A stretch of 64,000 nt of DNA, taken from positions 1-64,000 of the forward strand of contig DATAUE010000013.1 in NCBI GenBank assembly GCA_036268425.1, given 5' to 3'. This DNA comes from DATARH01 sp036268425. GTDB lineage: Bacteria; Pseudomonadota; Alphaproteobacteria; ATCC43930; CGMCC-115725. The notes beneath the pieces were generated by a model that was given only the letters and a program-made list of their open reading frames with translations, did no database searches and was not told where the DNA came from. A program made the position numbers and the translations under genes. This document shows positions 43,438 to 52,678 of this stretch, one piece after another. How positions within the stretch are numbered: position 1 is the first letter of the stretch; each line of letters opens with the position of its first letter.

Positions 43438-45078
43438 ATGAGCGACGTAGCGATAGGTAATGCGAGCCCCGGACCGCGCCCAGCCACCGAACTCGACGCG
43501 TTGGTGATCGGCGCCGGATTCGCCGGCCTCTACCAGTTGCTCTGTCTGCGCGACCGCCTCGGCCTGTCGGTCAAAGCGCTTGAGGCGGGCGGCGGCGTCG
43601 GCGGCACCTGGTATTGGAACCGCTATCCCGGCGCGCGCTGCGATTCCGAAAGCCACGTTTACTGGTACACGTTCGCTCCCGAGCTGATGCGCGAATGGGA
43701 ATGGTCCGAGCGCTATCCCGGCCAGCCGGAGATCATGCGCTACCTTAATTTCGTCGCCGACAGGCTCGATCTGAAGCGCGACATCCAGTTCAATACCCGG
43801 GTCGTCGCGGCGCGTTACGACGAAGCGGCAAACCGCTGGCGGGTGCGCACCGAACAGGGCGAGACGTTTGTCGCCAAGTTCCTGATCACCGCAGTCGGCT
43901 GCCTGTCCACCGCAAACGTGCCGAAATTCCCCGGCCTCGACGACTTCACAGGCGACTGGTACCACACCGGCCAGTGGCCGCATCAAGGTGTCGATTTTAC
44001 CGGCAAGCGGGTCGGCATGATCGGCACCGGTTCGACCGGTATCCAGGCAGCACCGGTAATCGCGGCATCGGCGGCGCATCTGACCGTGTTTCAACGCACC
44101 GCGAACTATTCGGTGCCGGCGCGCAACGCGCCGCTGGAGCCGGAATTCCGCCGGTATATCAAAGAGCATTCCGGCGACATAAGGGCGATCACCCGCGAAA
44201 CGCTTAACGGCATGGGCTTTCGCATCGAAGAACGCCTTGCGGTCGAAACCCCGCCTGAGGAGCGCGAGAAGATCTACGAGGCGGCTTGGGAGCGTGGCGG
44301 CCTGCAATTCCGCGCGGCGTTCCAGGACATGATGGTCGACAAGAAGGCCAACGACACCGCCGCTGATTTCATTAGGCGCAAGATCCGCTCGATCGTGAAG
44401 GACCCGGCCACGGCGGCGATCCTGTCCGACATCGATCACCCTTACGCCGCAAAGCGCCCACCGATCGACACCAACTACTTCGAGACCTACAACCGTTCGA
44501 ACGTCACCCTGGTCGACGTAAAGGCAGCGCCGATCGAGTGCATCACCCCGGCCGGGATCTGCACGACGGAGCGCGAATATCCGGTCGACATCATCGTGTT
44601 CGCCACCGGTTTTGATGCGATGACCGGCCCGATGCTGCGCATGAATATCAGCGGGCGCGGCGGCGTCGCATTAAAGGACACATGGGAAGCGGGGCCGCGC
44701 ACCTATCTCGGCCTGCAGGTCGCGGGTTTCCCCAACCTGTTCACCATTACGGGCCCTGGCAGCCCCTCGGTGCTATGCAACATGCCGGTCGCGATCGAGC
44801 AGCACGCCGATTGGATCACCGACTGCATCCGGCACATGCAGGCGAAAGGCCTTGAGCGGATCGAGGCGCGGCCTGCTTCAGTGGAAAAGTGGGTCGCCGA
44901 GGTCAATGAGGTCGCCCACAAAACGGTGCTGCCGCTGGCAACGCATTCCTGGTACCTGGGCGCCAATATCCCCGGCAAACCCCGGGTGTTCATGCCCTAC
45001 GCCGGCGGTATGGTCCGATATCGCGAAATCTGCGCCAACGTCGCAGCGCGCGGCTACGAAGGGTTCGCCCTGTCATAG
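43438..45078 (+). CDS. Flavin-containing monooxygenase, Baeyer-Villiger type (2)
   Basis: 546 residues, a paralogue of the neighbouring monooxygenase of the same length. FAD fold VIGAGFAG, GGTWYWNRYPGARCDSESHVY, the fingerprint FTGDWYHTGQWP, NADPH fold GTGSTGIQ. The sequences differ clearly, so this is an old duplication or separate acquisition. Divergent from the IclR gene. Confidence 0.9.
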   Translation: MSDVAIGNASPGPRPATELDALVIGAGFAGLYQLLCLRDRLGLSVKALEAGGGVGGTWYWNRYPGARCDSESHVYWYTFAPELMREWEWSERYPGQPEIMRYLNFVADRLDLKRDIQFNTRVVAARYDEAANRWRVRTEQGETFVAKFLITAVGCLSTANVPKFPGLDDFTGDWYHTGQWPHQGVDFTGKRVGMIGTGSTGIQAAPVIAASAAHLTVFQRTANYSVPARNAPLEPEFRRYIKEHSGDIRAITRETLNGMGFRIEERLAVETPPEEREKIYEAAWERGGLQFRAAFQDMMVDKKANDTAADFIRRKIRSIVKDPATAAILSDIDHPYAAKRPPIDTNYFETYNRSNVTLVDVKAAPIECITPAGICTTEREYPVDIIVFATGFDAMTGPMLRMNISGRGGVALKDTWEAGPRTYLGLQVAGFPNLFTITGPGSPSVLCNMPVAIEQHADWITDCIRHMQAKGLERIEARPASVEKWVAEVNEVAHKTVLPLATHSWYLGANIPGKPRVFMPYAGGMVRYREICANVAARGYEGFALS

Positions 45079-45210
45079 TAACAAGCGGTCATACCGAGCA
45101 CGATAGGGCGCCGCATCCCGGAGATTTCTAACCAGATCAAGCGTGCGCCATTGGCGGCGGGACCGGGAGTTACGGCTATGCTGCCGGCAGCCGGGGGGTG
45201 AAATCCCCGA

Positions 45211-47130
45211 CTAGTTGTCAAGAGCACTGCGCACGGCCTCGGCCAGTTCGTTCCGCCGGTACGGTTTGGTCAGCAAACGTCCATTCTTCGGAAGTGACCA
45301 CGCTATTCCGTTTGCCTGCGGCGCGGCAAACCCCGAGGCGAACAAAATCTTCACCGACGGCCAGCGCTGGTGTGTTTCCTCAGCCAACTGAATGCCGTCG
45401 ACACCGCCGGGCATGACGATGTCGGTCAGCAGCAGGTCGATGTTTTCCTGTTCCATCGTTGCCAAGGCATCTGCAGCATCACCAGCCTCAATCACTCGAT
45501 AGCCCATTCCGGTAAGCTGGCGGACCGCGATCCGACGCAACGCCTCATTGTCCTCGACCACCAGGATCGTCTCGCTCCCCCCCGTTATTGGAGGTTCCGG
45601 AATACTCTCGCCGTCCAACGCAGCCTCTTCCGACATCCGCGGCAGGTAGAGGCGAAACGTCGTACCCAACCCCGGTTCGCTATACACCGTGATATGGCCA
45701 CCTGACTGTTTGATGAAGCCGAACACCATGCTGAGCCCGAGACCGGTCCCCCGCCCCTGTTCCTTCGTTGTGAAGAACGGTTCGAAGATCTGGCTCATGA
45801 CCTCCGGCGTCATGCCGATGCCGGCATCACTGACTTCGATCAAAACATAATCGCCGGGCACGACGTCGTTGTGCATCGATGCATAATCGGCATCAAGGTA
45901 CCGGTTTGCCGTCCTGATGGTTAACTGCCCACCGGTCGGCATGGCGTCGCGGCTGTTGTTGGCCAGATTGAGAACGCTCGCTTCCAGCTGTGCCGGATCA
46001 ATGACGGTGCGCCACGTTTCGGTCGCGAGTTCGAGGGCGATCTCGATATTCTCGCCGAGCGTGCGGCGGATCAGCCTTGTGATGCCGAGAACCAGTTCAT
46101 TGACATCGATGCGCCGCGGCTGAAGCGGCTGCTGCCGGGCAAAGGCGAGAAGCCGGCGCGTCAGTTCGGCGCCGCGGAGCGCGGCGTCGAGCGCTTCCTG
46201 CGTCAACTCTGCAACGTCGGCATCATCCCCCTTTATTTCCCGTAGAAACTCGATGTTCGCTATAATGATGCCGAGCAGATTATTGAAATCATGCGCCATA
46301 CCGCCGGTCAGGTTGCCGATGGCCTCCATCTTCTGGGCTTGGCGTAACTGGTCTTCCGTCTGGCGCCGCTCGGTAATGTCCTGCACCGAACCGATGAACC
46401 CAATAAGACTGCCGGCGTCATTGGTGATTGGTGCGAACTCCCGATACAGACGCCGGACAGCGCCATCGCGGCGGACGATGCGGTACTCTAGTGGCTCCGG
46501 GCAAATCCCGTTCAAGGTGTTCTCACGGCCCGCCAACAATTTATCGCGGTCGTCCGCATGTATGAACTCGAGAATACCTTGTAGTGACGGATCGAACGCC
46601 TCGCGCGAGACCCCGTAGATGCGGTAAGTTTCATCCGACCATTCTACGGTCCTGGTGCGGATATCCCACCAGGCGCTGCCAATCTCGGCAAGACGTTGCG
46701 CTCGTTTGAACTGCTCTTCGCTTGCGTGCAATTTATCCTGCGCTTGCCGGCGCGCGGACACATCGCTCGTGACCTTGGCAAAACCAAGCAGCTGACCCGT
46801 CGGGTCGTGCATGGCCGTGAGGATGACATTGGCGAAAAAGCGCGTGCCATCCTTGCGTATCCGCCAATCCTCGTCTTCGCAACGCCCCTCCGCCGCGGCC
46901 ACCGCCAGCAGGCGGGCGGGCACCCCGGCGGCAACAGCATCCGGTGAAAAGAGCCGTTCGATCGGCTGCCCGAGGATTTCCGTTTCTTCGAAGCCTTGGA
47001 GTTGCCGCGCACCTGTGTTCCAGCTGATGATCCGCCCGTCCGGATCCAGCATGACAATTGCGTAATCCTTTACACTATCGATCAGTTGTCGGTAGCGCTC
47101 CCCATCGCTGCGGAGCATCTGGTCAGGCAT
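45211..47130 (-). CDS. Hybrid sensor histidine kinase (PAS-PAS-HisKA-HATPase-REC)
   Basis: 639 residues with no membrane span: a soluble sensor. PAS 1 (about 10-130: DYAIVMLDPDGRIISWN), PAS 2 (about 145-265: GSAWWDIRTRTVEWSDE), an HisKA with GGMAHDFNNLLGII (phospho-His), HATPase with NNSRDAMPTGG and VSDAGIGMTPEVM, GRGTGLGLSMVFGF, then a receiver (about 515-635) with phospho-acceptor Asp in LLLTDIVMPGG and Lys in LLTKPYRR. The REC could receive phosphate from its own kinase. No partner DNA-binding protein adjoins. Divergent from the gene at 47465. Confidence 0.93.
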   Translation of the reverse strand: MPDQMLRSDGERYRQLIDSVKDYAIVMLDPDGRIISWNTGARQLQGFEETEILGQPIERLFSPDAVAAGVPARLLAVAAAEGRCEDEDWRIRKDGTRFFANVILTAMHDPTGQLLGFAKVTSDVSARRQAQDKLHASEEQFKRAQRLAEIGSAWWDIRTRTVEWSDETYRIYGVSREAFDPSLQGILEFIHADDRDKLLAGRENTLNGICPEPLEYRIVRRDGAVRRLYREFAPITNDAGSLIGFIGSVQDITERRQTEDQLRQAQKMEAIGNLTGGMAHDFNNLLGIIIANIEFLREIKGDDADVAELTQEALDAALRGAELTRRLLAFARQQPLQPRRIDVNELVLGITRLIRRTLGENIEIALELATETWRTVIDPAQLEASVLNLANNSRDAMPTGGQLTIRTANRYLDADYASMHNDVVPGDYVLIEVSDAGIGMTPEVMSQIFEPFFTTKEQGRGTGLGLSMVFGFIKQSGGHITVYSEPGLGTTFRLYLPRMSEEAALDGESIPEPPITGGSETILVVEDNEALRRIAVRQLTGMGYRVIEAGDAADALATMEQENIDLLLTDIVMPGGVDGIQLAEETHQRWPSVKILFASGFAAPQANGIAWSLPKNGRLLTKPYRRNELAEAVRSALDN

Positions 47131-47464
47131 GGCAGGCCTTATCTATCCGGTAAAAACAACTCTGGCGGCTCACCCAGCATAGATCATCGGCCTCATGGCA
47201 CGGCCCTTGGCCTTGTAAGCATCAATGGATCCGATCGTTTTGCCAAGTGTACGGTCTCCTCGGATTTGAAGTCGGGCCAACGGTTCGAACTCAAACCTGG
47301 GCTCTGCGGCCGCTCGGGCGATCCATGTCCGACCGGCAAGACAGGTCGGCTCGCCGCATCATTGCGCTCCAAGGGCAGCATCTGTCAGACGATAGCAAAT
47401 GCCGCCGCGCCTGCGCAAAAATACCCGTCTCGCCAAGGCAGCCGATGGATCGGAGAGTGCCCGC
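47131..47464. other. Intergenic region between divergent hybrid kinase and LLM monooxygenase
   Basis: 334 bases. No gene, hairpin or repeat is convincing to me; it presumably holds the two divergent promoters. Confidence 0.5.
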
Positions 47465-48844
47465 ATGTCGCCCAAAAGCCGTACAATGAAGCTGATCGCT
47501 TTTCTGCAGGCGCAGAATTGCTCGAACCTGCCGGGATCGTGGCGGCATCCGACGACGATGCCGGATTTTCTGACGCCGGAATACTATCAGCGCATCGCGC
47601 GGACGCTGGAGGACGGCAAGATCCAGATGGCGTTCTTTGACGACCGGCTGGCGCTGCCGGATCTCTATACCGGGCATCACGCCGACGCGGTGAAAGCAGG
47701 GGTGCGGGCAGTTAAGATGGACCCATCGACCATCCTGATGGCGATGGGAATGGCGACGCAGCGTCTCGGGCTGGGAGCGACCTATTCCACAACTTATTAT
47801 GAGCCGTTCCACGTCGCGCGCGTCTTTGCAACGCTCGATCTGATGCTGAAGGGCCGCGCCGCGTGGAATATCGTCACCTCGCTCAACAGCGCGGAAGCGC
47901 GGAATTTCGGACGCAGCGAACAGCTCGAACACGATGCCCGCTATGACCGCGCCGACGAGTTCGTCGATGTCGTCATGGGCCATTGGAACACCTGGGAAGA
48001 CGACGCGCTGATCCTCGACAAGGCGAACAACCGCTTTGCCGACCCGGCGAAGGTGCATCGGCTCGATCATGCCGGGGCGCATTTCCACTCGCGCGGCCCG
48101 TTTAGCGTGCCGCGCTCGCCGCAAGGGCATCCCGTACTGATCCAGGCTGGGCAATCGGGCCGCGGTCAGGCCTTTGCCGCAAAATGGGCCGAACTGGTGT
48201 TTGTGATCTACCATTCCCTGGCGGACGGCAAAAAGCAGTACGCGGCGTTCAAAGATGCCGTGGCGGCCCAGGGCCGCGATCCCGCCAGCGTGCATGTCGC
48301 CCCGGCTTGCTATGTTTGCGTCGGCGAAAGCGAGGGTGTCGCGCAGGAGAAGCGCGCGGTGATCGAGGCGACGGCGCGCGATGTGGACGCGCTGGTACTG
48401 CTGTCCGAGGTACTAAACTACGATTTCGGCAGCAAGCCGATCGACGAGCCGTTCAGCGATGCGGAATTGGCCGAATTCTCGTTTCACGGGTTCCGCGACC
48501 GGGTGATCCAGCATTCCGGCAAGTCGAACCCGTCGGTGCGGGATTTCATCACCGTGTCGGGCCGCGGCACCGTCAAGGAGCACACGATGTTTTGCGGCAA
48601 TCCAAAGCAGGTCGCCGACCAAATGGAGGAATGGTTCACCGTCCCGGCCTGCGACGGCTTTGTGCTGGCCGCCACCAGCATGCCGGGGACCTACGACGAC
48701 GTGGTGCGCCTGCTGGTGCCCGAACTGCAACGCCGCGGCCTGTTCCAGAAGGACTATGCCGGCCCGACACTGCGCGATAACCTGGGCTTGGCCATACCGC
48801 GCGCCGCGGATTGGCACGCAGCACGCCGCACGGCCGCGGAATAA
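47465..48844 (+). CDS. LLM-class flavin monooxygenase (NtaA/SnaA/DszA type)
   Basis: 459 residues from the ATG at 47465 (GGAG nearby); 47486 is an alternative. The opening KLIAFLQAQNCSNLPGSWRHP and FFDDRLALPDLYTG mark the DszA/NtaA subfamily, which uses FMNH2 to attack substrates such as nitrilotriacetate, sulfones or EDTA. The LGLGATYSTTYYEPFHVARVFATLD and AWNIVTSLNSAEARNFG segments follow. A flavin reductase partner is not adjacent. Downstream are an isochorismatase-fold hydrolase and MmgE/PrpD. Confidence 0.9.
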   Translation: MSPKSRTMKLIAFLQAQNCSNLPGSWRHPTTMPDFLTPEYYQRIARTLEDGKIQMAFFDDRLALPDLYTGHHADAVKAGVRAVKMDPSTILMAMGMATQRLGLGATYSTTYYEPFHVARVFATLDLMLKGRAAWNIVTSLNSAEARNFGRSEQLEHDARYDRADEFVDVVMGHWNTWEDDALILDKANNRFADPAKVHRLDHAGAHFHSRGPFSVPRSPQGHPVLIQAGQSGRGQAFAAKWAELVFVIYHSLADGKKQYAAFKDAVAAQGRDPASVHVAPACYVCVGESEGVAQEKRAVIEATARDVDALVLLSEVLNYDFGSKPIDEPFSDAELAEFSFHGFRDRVIQHSGKSNPSVRDFITVSGRGTVKEHTMFCGNPKQVADQMEEWFTVPACDGFVLAATSMPGTYDDVVRLLVPELQRRGLFQKDYAGPTLRDNLGLAIPRAADWHAARRTAAE

Positions 48845-49070
48845 GCCGGTGAATCGCACGGGGTTTTGCCTTGCTCCGGGAATTTAGGGGGACGATCCTG
48901 GCAAAAAGGTTGGCAACATCGACGACAGGAAACGGCGCGTCACTCGATCGTGCGCTTCGGATGAGGAAAAACATCGTGCCAGACGCGCTGGTGGTGACGG
49001 ACCCGCCTACTCGGGACCGGGTCGTGGACTATGTCCTGCCGGGCAAGTTTTGCCATCTGAGGAGGTTGTA

Positions 49071-49679
49071 ATGCCAGAACCCGAACGCATCGACCCGCGC
49101 CGGGTGGCGCTGATCGCTTATGATGTTTGCCGACGTGCGCTGACGCCGTCTGACGCCGCGCGCAAGGCGAGGATGCGTCCCGTGCTCGACGCCTGGGTGC
49201 GAATGATCGCGGTCGCACGAACGGCGGGGGTGCCGGTGATCTATACGACCCCGGTCAGCCGCGCCGACGGCGCCGACGTCGTCATGCTTCCGACCGATCT
49301 TTCGGCGGAAACCGGCGTCCCGCCGCTGACCAACGGCGTCGAGGGCACCACGGAGGCTGGCTTCCCCGACGAGATCACGCCCGGACCGCAGGATTACGTC
49401 TTCCTCAAGCGCCGGCCGAGTGCCTTCTACGGAACGGGCGTCGCCGAGCTTCTGCATATGCTGCGGCGGGACACGATCATCATCGGCGGCGGGGCCACCA
49501 ATCGCGGTGTCGAAACGAGCGTTCGCGAGGCTTTCAGCATGGATGTCGCCTCTGTTGTGGTGCGCGAATGCTGCTGGAGCGGCGACGCAGCCGCGCACGC
49601 CTACAGCCTCGACAAGGCGATGAAAATGTACGCGCGCATCCGGCACCTAGACGACGTCGCGGCGATGTTGCAGCGATGA
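49071..49679 (+). CDS. Isochorismatase-fold hydrolase lacking the catalytic Cys
   Basis: 202 residues, ATG 49071 after GAGGAGG. The catalytic Asp is Asp18 in LIAYDVC and the Lys is Lys113 in FLKRRPSAFYGT. The position that is Cys in cysteine hydrolases is Gly146 (GGGATNRGVETSVREAF), so it cannot use the nicotinamidase-type thiol and is closer to true isochorismatases, or has another chemistry. It follows the LLM monooxygenase by 226 bases on the same strand. Confidence 0.85.
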   Translation: MPEPERIDPRRVALIAYDVCRRALTPSDAARKARMRPVLDAWVRMIAVARTAGVPVIYTTPVSRADGADVVMLPTDLSAETGVPPLTNGVEGTTEAGFPDEITPGPQDYVFLKRRPSAFYGTGVAELLHMLRRDTIIIGGGATNRGVETSVREAFSMDVASVVVRECCWSGDAAAHAYSLDKAMKMYARIRHLDDVAAMLQR

Positions 49680-49776
49680 GCGCGACCACGATCCGTACAA
49701 AATGCGGCTTCGACCGAAGCGATGTTTCGACAAAGACAGTCACCGGCACCGGTTGGTGGGAGGCCTGGAGGGTTTG

Positions 49777-49980
49777 ATGCCGCAGCCCCGAGCAGCCGAC
49801 GATTTCGCAACGATCCGTACCCGCATGGAAGAGTTGCGGCGAGAAAAGCAACCTGAAGACGCCCCCGCTCGCCGACCCCCTCAAAAAACCGGGGCCAGCG
49901 TCGTCTACCATCGCGGCCGTTGCGCCTGCGGCATGAGCCTGTTTGCCGATGAGTGCGACGGATCGTGTAAAGCGCTTTAA
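49777..49980 (+). CDS. Small Cys-containing protein, function unknown
   Basis: A 67-residue protein, starting at the ATG at 49777 with GGAGGG just upstream. It has a charged helix (FATIRTRMEELRREKQ) and a C-terminal cluster RCACGMSLFADECDGSC with four Cys that could bind a metal. No family recognised. It follows the isochorismatase-fold gene. Confidence 0.6.
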   Translation: MPQPRAADDFATIRTRMEELRREKQPEDAPARRPPQKTGASVVYHRGRCACGMSLFADECDGSCKAL

Positions 49981-50021
49981 GGGCTGACAGCATCCAGCGA
50001 TAGCGACCAAGCTGTAATCCG

Positions 50022-51392
50022 TCACCCGGCGGCAAACGGCGTCAGCAGGTCGCGCGCATCGGGCAGCGTTTCCAATCGCCCGATTGCCGCCAATACCGCG
50101 TCCAAACTCCGCTCCGCCAAGGGCCGCACGGCGTTACGCGCGCAGTCCCGGAATTTGGCTTCGAGCCGGGCCCGGGTGAGCGGCTTTTCCGGCGAGCCAG
50201 TCGGATCGCTACCTTCAACGGTTACCGAGCGGCCATCCGCCCGTCGCACCGTGACGCTGAGCGTGCCTTTCGCTCGGCCTTCGCGTGCAACGCCGGCGAT
50301 GCGATCCGACAGCGCCAGAACCGGGGCATTTCCCAGGCTATCGACTTCGGCGATCCCTACCTTGCCGTGGACAAGGGCGGTGGCGATCAGGAAGGGCTGG
50401 GCAAACTGCGCCTCCACCACCTGGGTCGGCCGGCGCTTCGCCGGCCCGCGCCCGAACTGGTCGTCATGCCCGGCGGAATCCGCCTCGATCGTCACGGACG
50501 CGATGTCGTCGGGCTGCTTGATTTCAAGCTGCGTCCGGGCCGCCAACGCGGCATCGATCGCGGCATGCAATGGCCGGCCGCACGGATACGGCTTGTAGCT
50601 GAGGGCCTCGCCGCGAAACGCGGTGCCCAGATCGCGGAGCAGCACCGAAGCGTCGTAGCCGTTTGGCTGGTACAGCTCAAAGAAGCCAAAGCGGCCGTTG
50701 AAGATGTTGTGCGCGCCGGTGAACCCGGTCTGCGCCAGTACTGCGGAGAACACCCCGGCGCTTGCTGCCTGCCCGGCCTGCATCCGCTTGGTCAGCGCGC
50801 CATCCAGGATGCATTGGCGATTGCCGGCGGCGTGGCTGTACGCAATGCCGAAAGCCGCCAACATCTGTTCGGGCGTCAAGCCGATCAGCTTGCCGGCCGC
50901 CGCCGCGGCGCCAAAGACCCCGATCGCCGCCGTGCGATGCCAGCCGCGGTCGAGCGTGCTCGCCAGCGCGATGCGACATGAGACATCCAGCCCGAGCGCG
51001 ACCGCCAACAGCATATCGCGTCCGCTGACGCCCTCCAGGCTGTCGCACACCGCCAATACGGCGCCCAACACCGAGACGCCGGGATGGATCGAGCCGCCGG
51101 TGTCCAGCGTATCGTCAAAATCCAGCGCATGACCCATGCTGGCGTTCAGCAATGCCGCCTGTGGTGCCGGCAGCCGAACTCCCCGCAACAGGACGCGGCT
51201 TTCCGGCCGTCCGCCCCAGCGCGACGTCACGGCAAAAAGCTCGTCTATCCCTGGCGAGCCGCTGCCTCCGAGCATGCAACCAAAAGTATCGAGAATGTCG
51301 CGGCGAGCGGACTCGATGGCGCTCGCGGGCAGGTCCTCGTAACCGCTACGGCAAACGTGCTGAGCCAGAGACAAAGCGGCGTCGGTCATCAT
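50022..51392 (-). CDS. MmgE/PrpD family protein
   Basis: 456 residues. The family (2-methylcitrate dehydratase, cis-aconitate decarboxylase, iminodisuccinate epimerase) is recognised from the opening ARRDILDTFGCMLGGSG, GHALDFDDT, GIAYSHAAGNRQCI and KPYPCGRPLHAAIDAA. Likely cytoplasmic lyase; substrate unspecified since no prpB/C/E genes are near. The start is at 51392 or the next codon ATG (51389). Divergent from the GST at 51505. Confidence 0.9.
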   Translation of the reverse strand: MMTDAALSLAQHVCRSGYEDLPASAIESARRDILDTFGCMLGGSGSPGIDELFAVTSRWGGRPESRVLLRGVRLPAPQAALLNASMGHALDFDDTLDTGGSIHPGVSVLGAVLAVCDSLEGVSGRDMLLAVALGLDVSCRIALASTLDRGWHRTAAIGVFGAAAAAGKLIGLTPEQMLAAFGIAYSHAAGNRQCILDGALTKRMQAGQAASAGVFSAVLAQTGFTGAHNIFNGRFGFFELYQPNGYDASVLLRDLGTAFRGEALSYKPYPCGRPLHAAIDAALAARTQLEIKQPDDIASVTIEADSAGHDDQFGRGPAKRRPTQVVEAQFAQPFLIATALVHGKVGIAEVDSLGNAPVLALSDRIAGVAREGRAKGTLSVTVRRADGRSVTVEGSDPTGSPEKPLTRARLEAKFRDCARNAVRPLAERSLDAVLAAIGRLETLPDARDLLTPFAAG

Positions 51393-51504
51393 CGGCTCCC
51401 ATCGGTTCCAATGTTCCGATATTACCTGTTACCGACGCCGGAGGCATGCCATGCCTCGGCAATCGTGCGCGGCGCGACGGATGGTCGATGGAGGGACGAA
51501 CGTG

Positions 51505-52134
51505 ATGTTCAGGCTTTACTACGCCCCGGGTACATGTGCGCTCGCGACGCATATCGCCCTGGAGGAGGCCGGCGCGTCTTATGAGGCGGTTCCGGTCGAT
51601 TTCCGTTCGCAGAGCCAGCGAAGCGCCGACTATCTCGCGGTGAACCCGAAAGGGCGCGTTCCCGCGTTGGTGACCGAAAACGGCACCCTTACGGAAACGC
51701 CCGCCCTGCTGTGCTTTGTGGCGCAGCGCTTCCCGAACGCCGGCCTCGCCCCCCTCGATGATCCGTTCGCACTCGCGCAAATCCAGGAGTTCAACAGCTA
51801 CCTGTGCTCTACCGTGCACGTCGCGCACGCGCACCGAATGCGGGGCACCCGGTGGGCGGACGATGTCGGCGCCATCGAGGCGATGAAGCGCAAAGTGCCG
51901 TCGAATGTGACGGAATGCTTTGCACTGATCGAACAGAAGCTGGGGCGGGGGCCGTGGGTCATGGGTGACGCGTACACGATTTGTGACCCGTACCTGTTCA
52001 CGATCGCTTCCTGGATCGAGGGTGACGGGGTCGACACGACCAAGGTGCCCGGCGTTATGGCGCATCGCGCGCGCATGCTGGCGCGCCCCGCTGTGCAAAA
52101 AGCCGTCGCCGCCGAAGGCACACAGCTTCCTTGA
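51505..52134 (+). CDS. Glutathione S-transferase family protein
   Basis: 209 residues from the ATG at 51505, preceded by GGAGGGAC. Thioredoxin-like N-domain LYYAPGTCALATHIALEEAG (Ser/Cys-type loop with Cys11), cis-Pro NPKGRVPAL, and a helical C-domain ending WVMGDAYTICDPYLF. The PGTCALA opening is typical of beta-class bacterial GSTs. Followed 134 bases later by a VOC protein; the two may share detoxification roles. Confidence 0.88.
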   Translation: MFRLYYAPGTCALATHIALEEAGASYEAVPVDFRSQSQRSADYLAVNPKGRVPALVTENGTLTETPALLCFVAQRFPNAGLAPLDDPFALAQIQEFNSYLCSTVHVAHAHRMRGTRWADDVGAIEAMKRKVPSNVTECFALIEQKLGRGPWVMGDAYTICDPYLFTIASWIEGDGVDTTKVPGVMAHRARMLARPAVQKAVAAEGTQLP

Positions 52135-52268
52135 TCATCGAGTGCGGTGCCAGCGACGCTCGGTGATGGCGCCCACCCTAAACCTGCACCCGCGTAACAT
52201 CGTGATCGCCGAGATCGCCGGGACAGTTAATAATGGGCGCGTCGTGTCGGCGAGCGAGGAGACGGGTC

Positions 52269-52652
52269 ATGCCTGACATTATGGACCAAAGGCCACCAGT
52301 TGCCGTCGGCCATGTACGCCTCAATGTCGTCGATGTCGGCGCGGCCGCGCGCTGGCTCGAAACAGTTGGGCTGCGCCCCATCGTAACGATGGAGGGCTTG
52401 GCGGTGCTCGAGCTGCGTGGCGGCACGCATGTGGTGGTGCGGCATGCCGCGAACCCGCCCGAGGCTGGGACCGGCGCGCCGTTCGACCTGATGGTCGACG
52501 ACATCGACGCATCGCATCGTGCCTATACGGAAAAGGGCTTGTCACCATCGCCGGTGAGTCGGGGCCGCATTCACGACTCGTTCGGGCTGCCAGGTCCTGA
52601 AGGATGGTCATTTACGGTCAATTCTTCGCACGCCAGCGGCCAGCCGATCTGA
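52269..52652 (+). CDS. VOC (glyoxalase/bleomycin resistance) fold protein
   Basis: 127 residues; ATG at 52269 with GGAG upstream. One betaalphabetabetabeta unit pair: AVGHVRLNVVDVGAAARWLETVGLRP, then LELRGGTHVVVRH and FDLMVDDIDASHRAYTEKGL, ending FGLPGPEGWSFTVNSS. VOC proteins bind a metal or a small ligand; function unspecified. It lies 26 bases before an amine oxidase gene. Confidence 0.82.
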   Translation: MPDIMDQRPPVAVGHVRLNVVDVGAAARWLETVGLRPIVTMEGLAVLELRGGTHVVVRHAANPPEAGTGAPFDLMVDDIDASHRAYTEKGLSPSPVSRGRIHDSFGLPGPEGWSFTVNSSHASGQPI

Positions 52653-52678
52653 GCAAAACCGCAAGGCGTCCGCCTGCA

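Noticed and set aside
43036..44439. 467-codon minus-strand frame
   Set aside because: Overlaps the IclR and second monooxygenase genes in antisense; no domain.
48871..49071. 66-codon plus-strand frame ending one base into the isochorismatase-fold gene (TAATG)
   Set aside because: Overlap is suggestive of coupling, but there is no good ribosome binding site and no sequence similarity I can name; left out.
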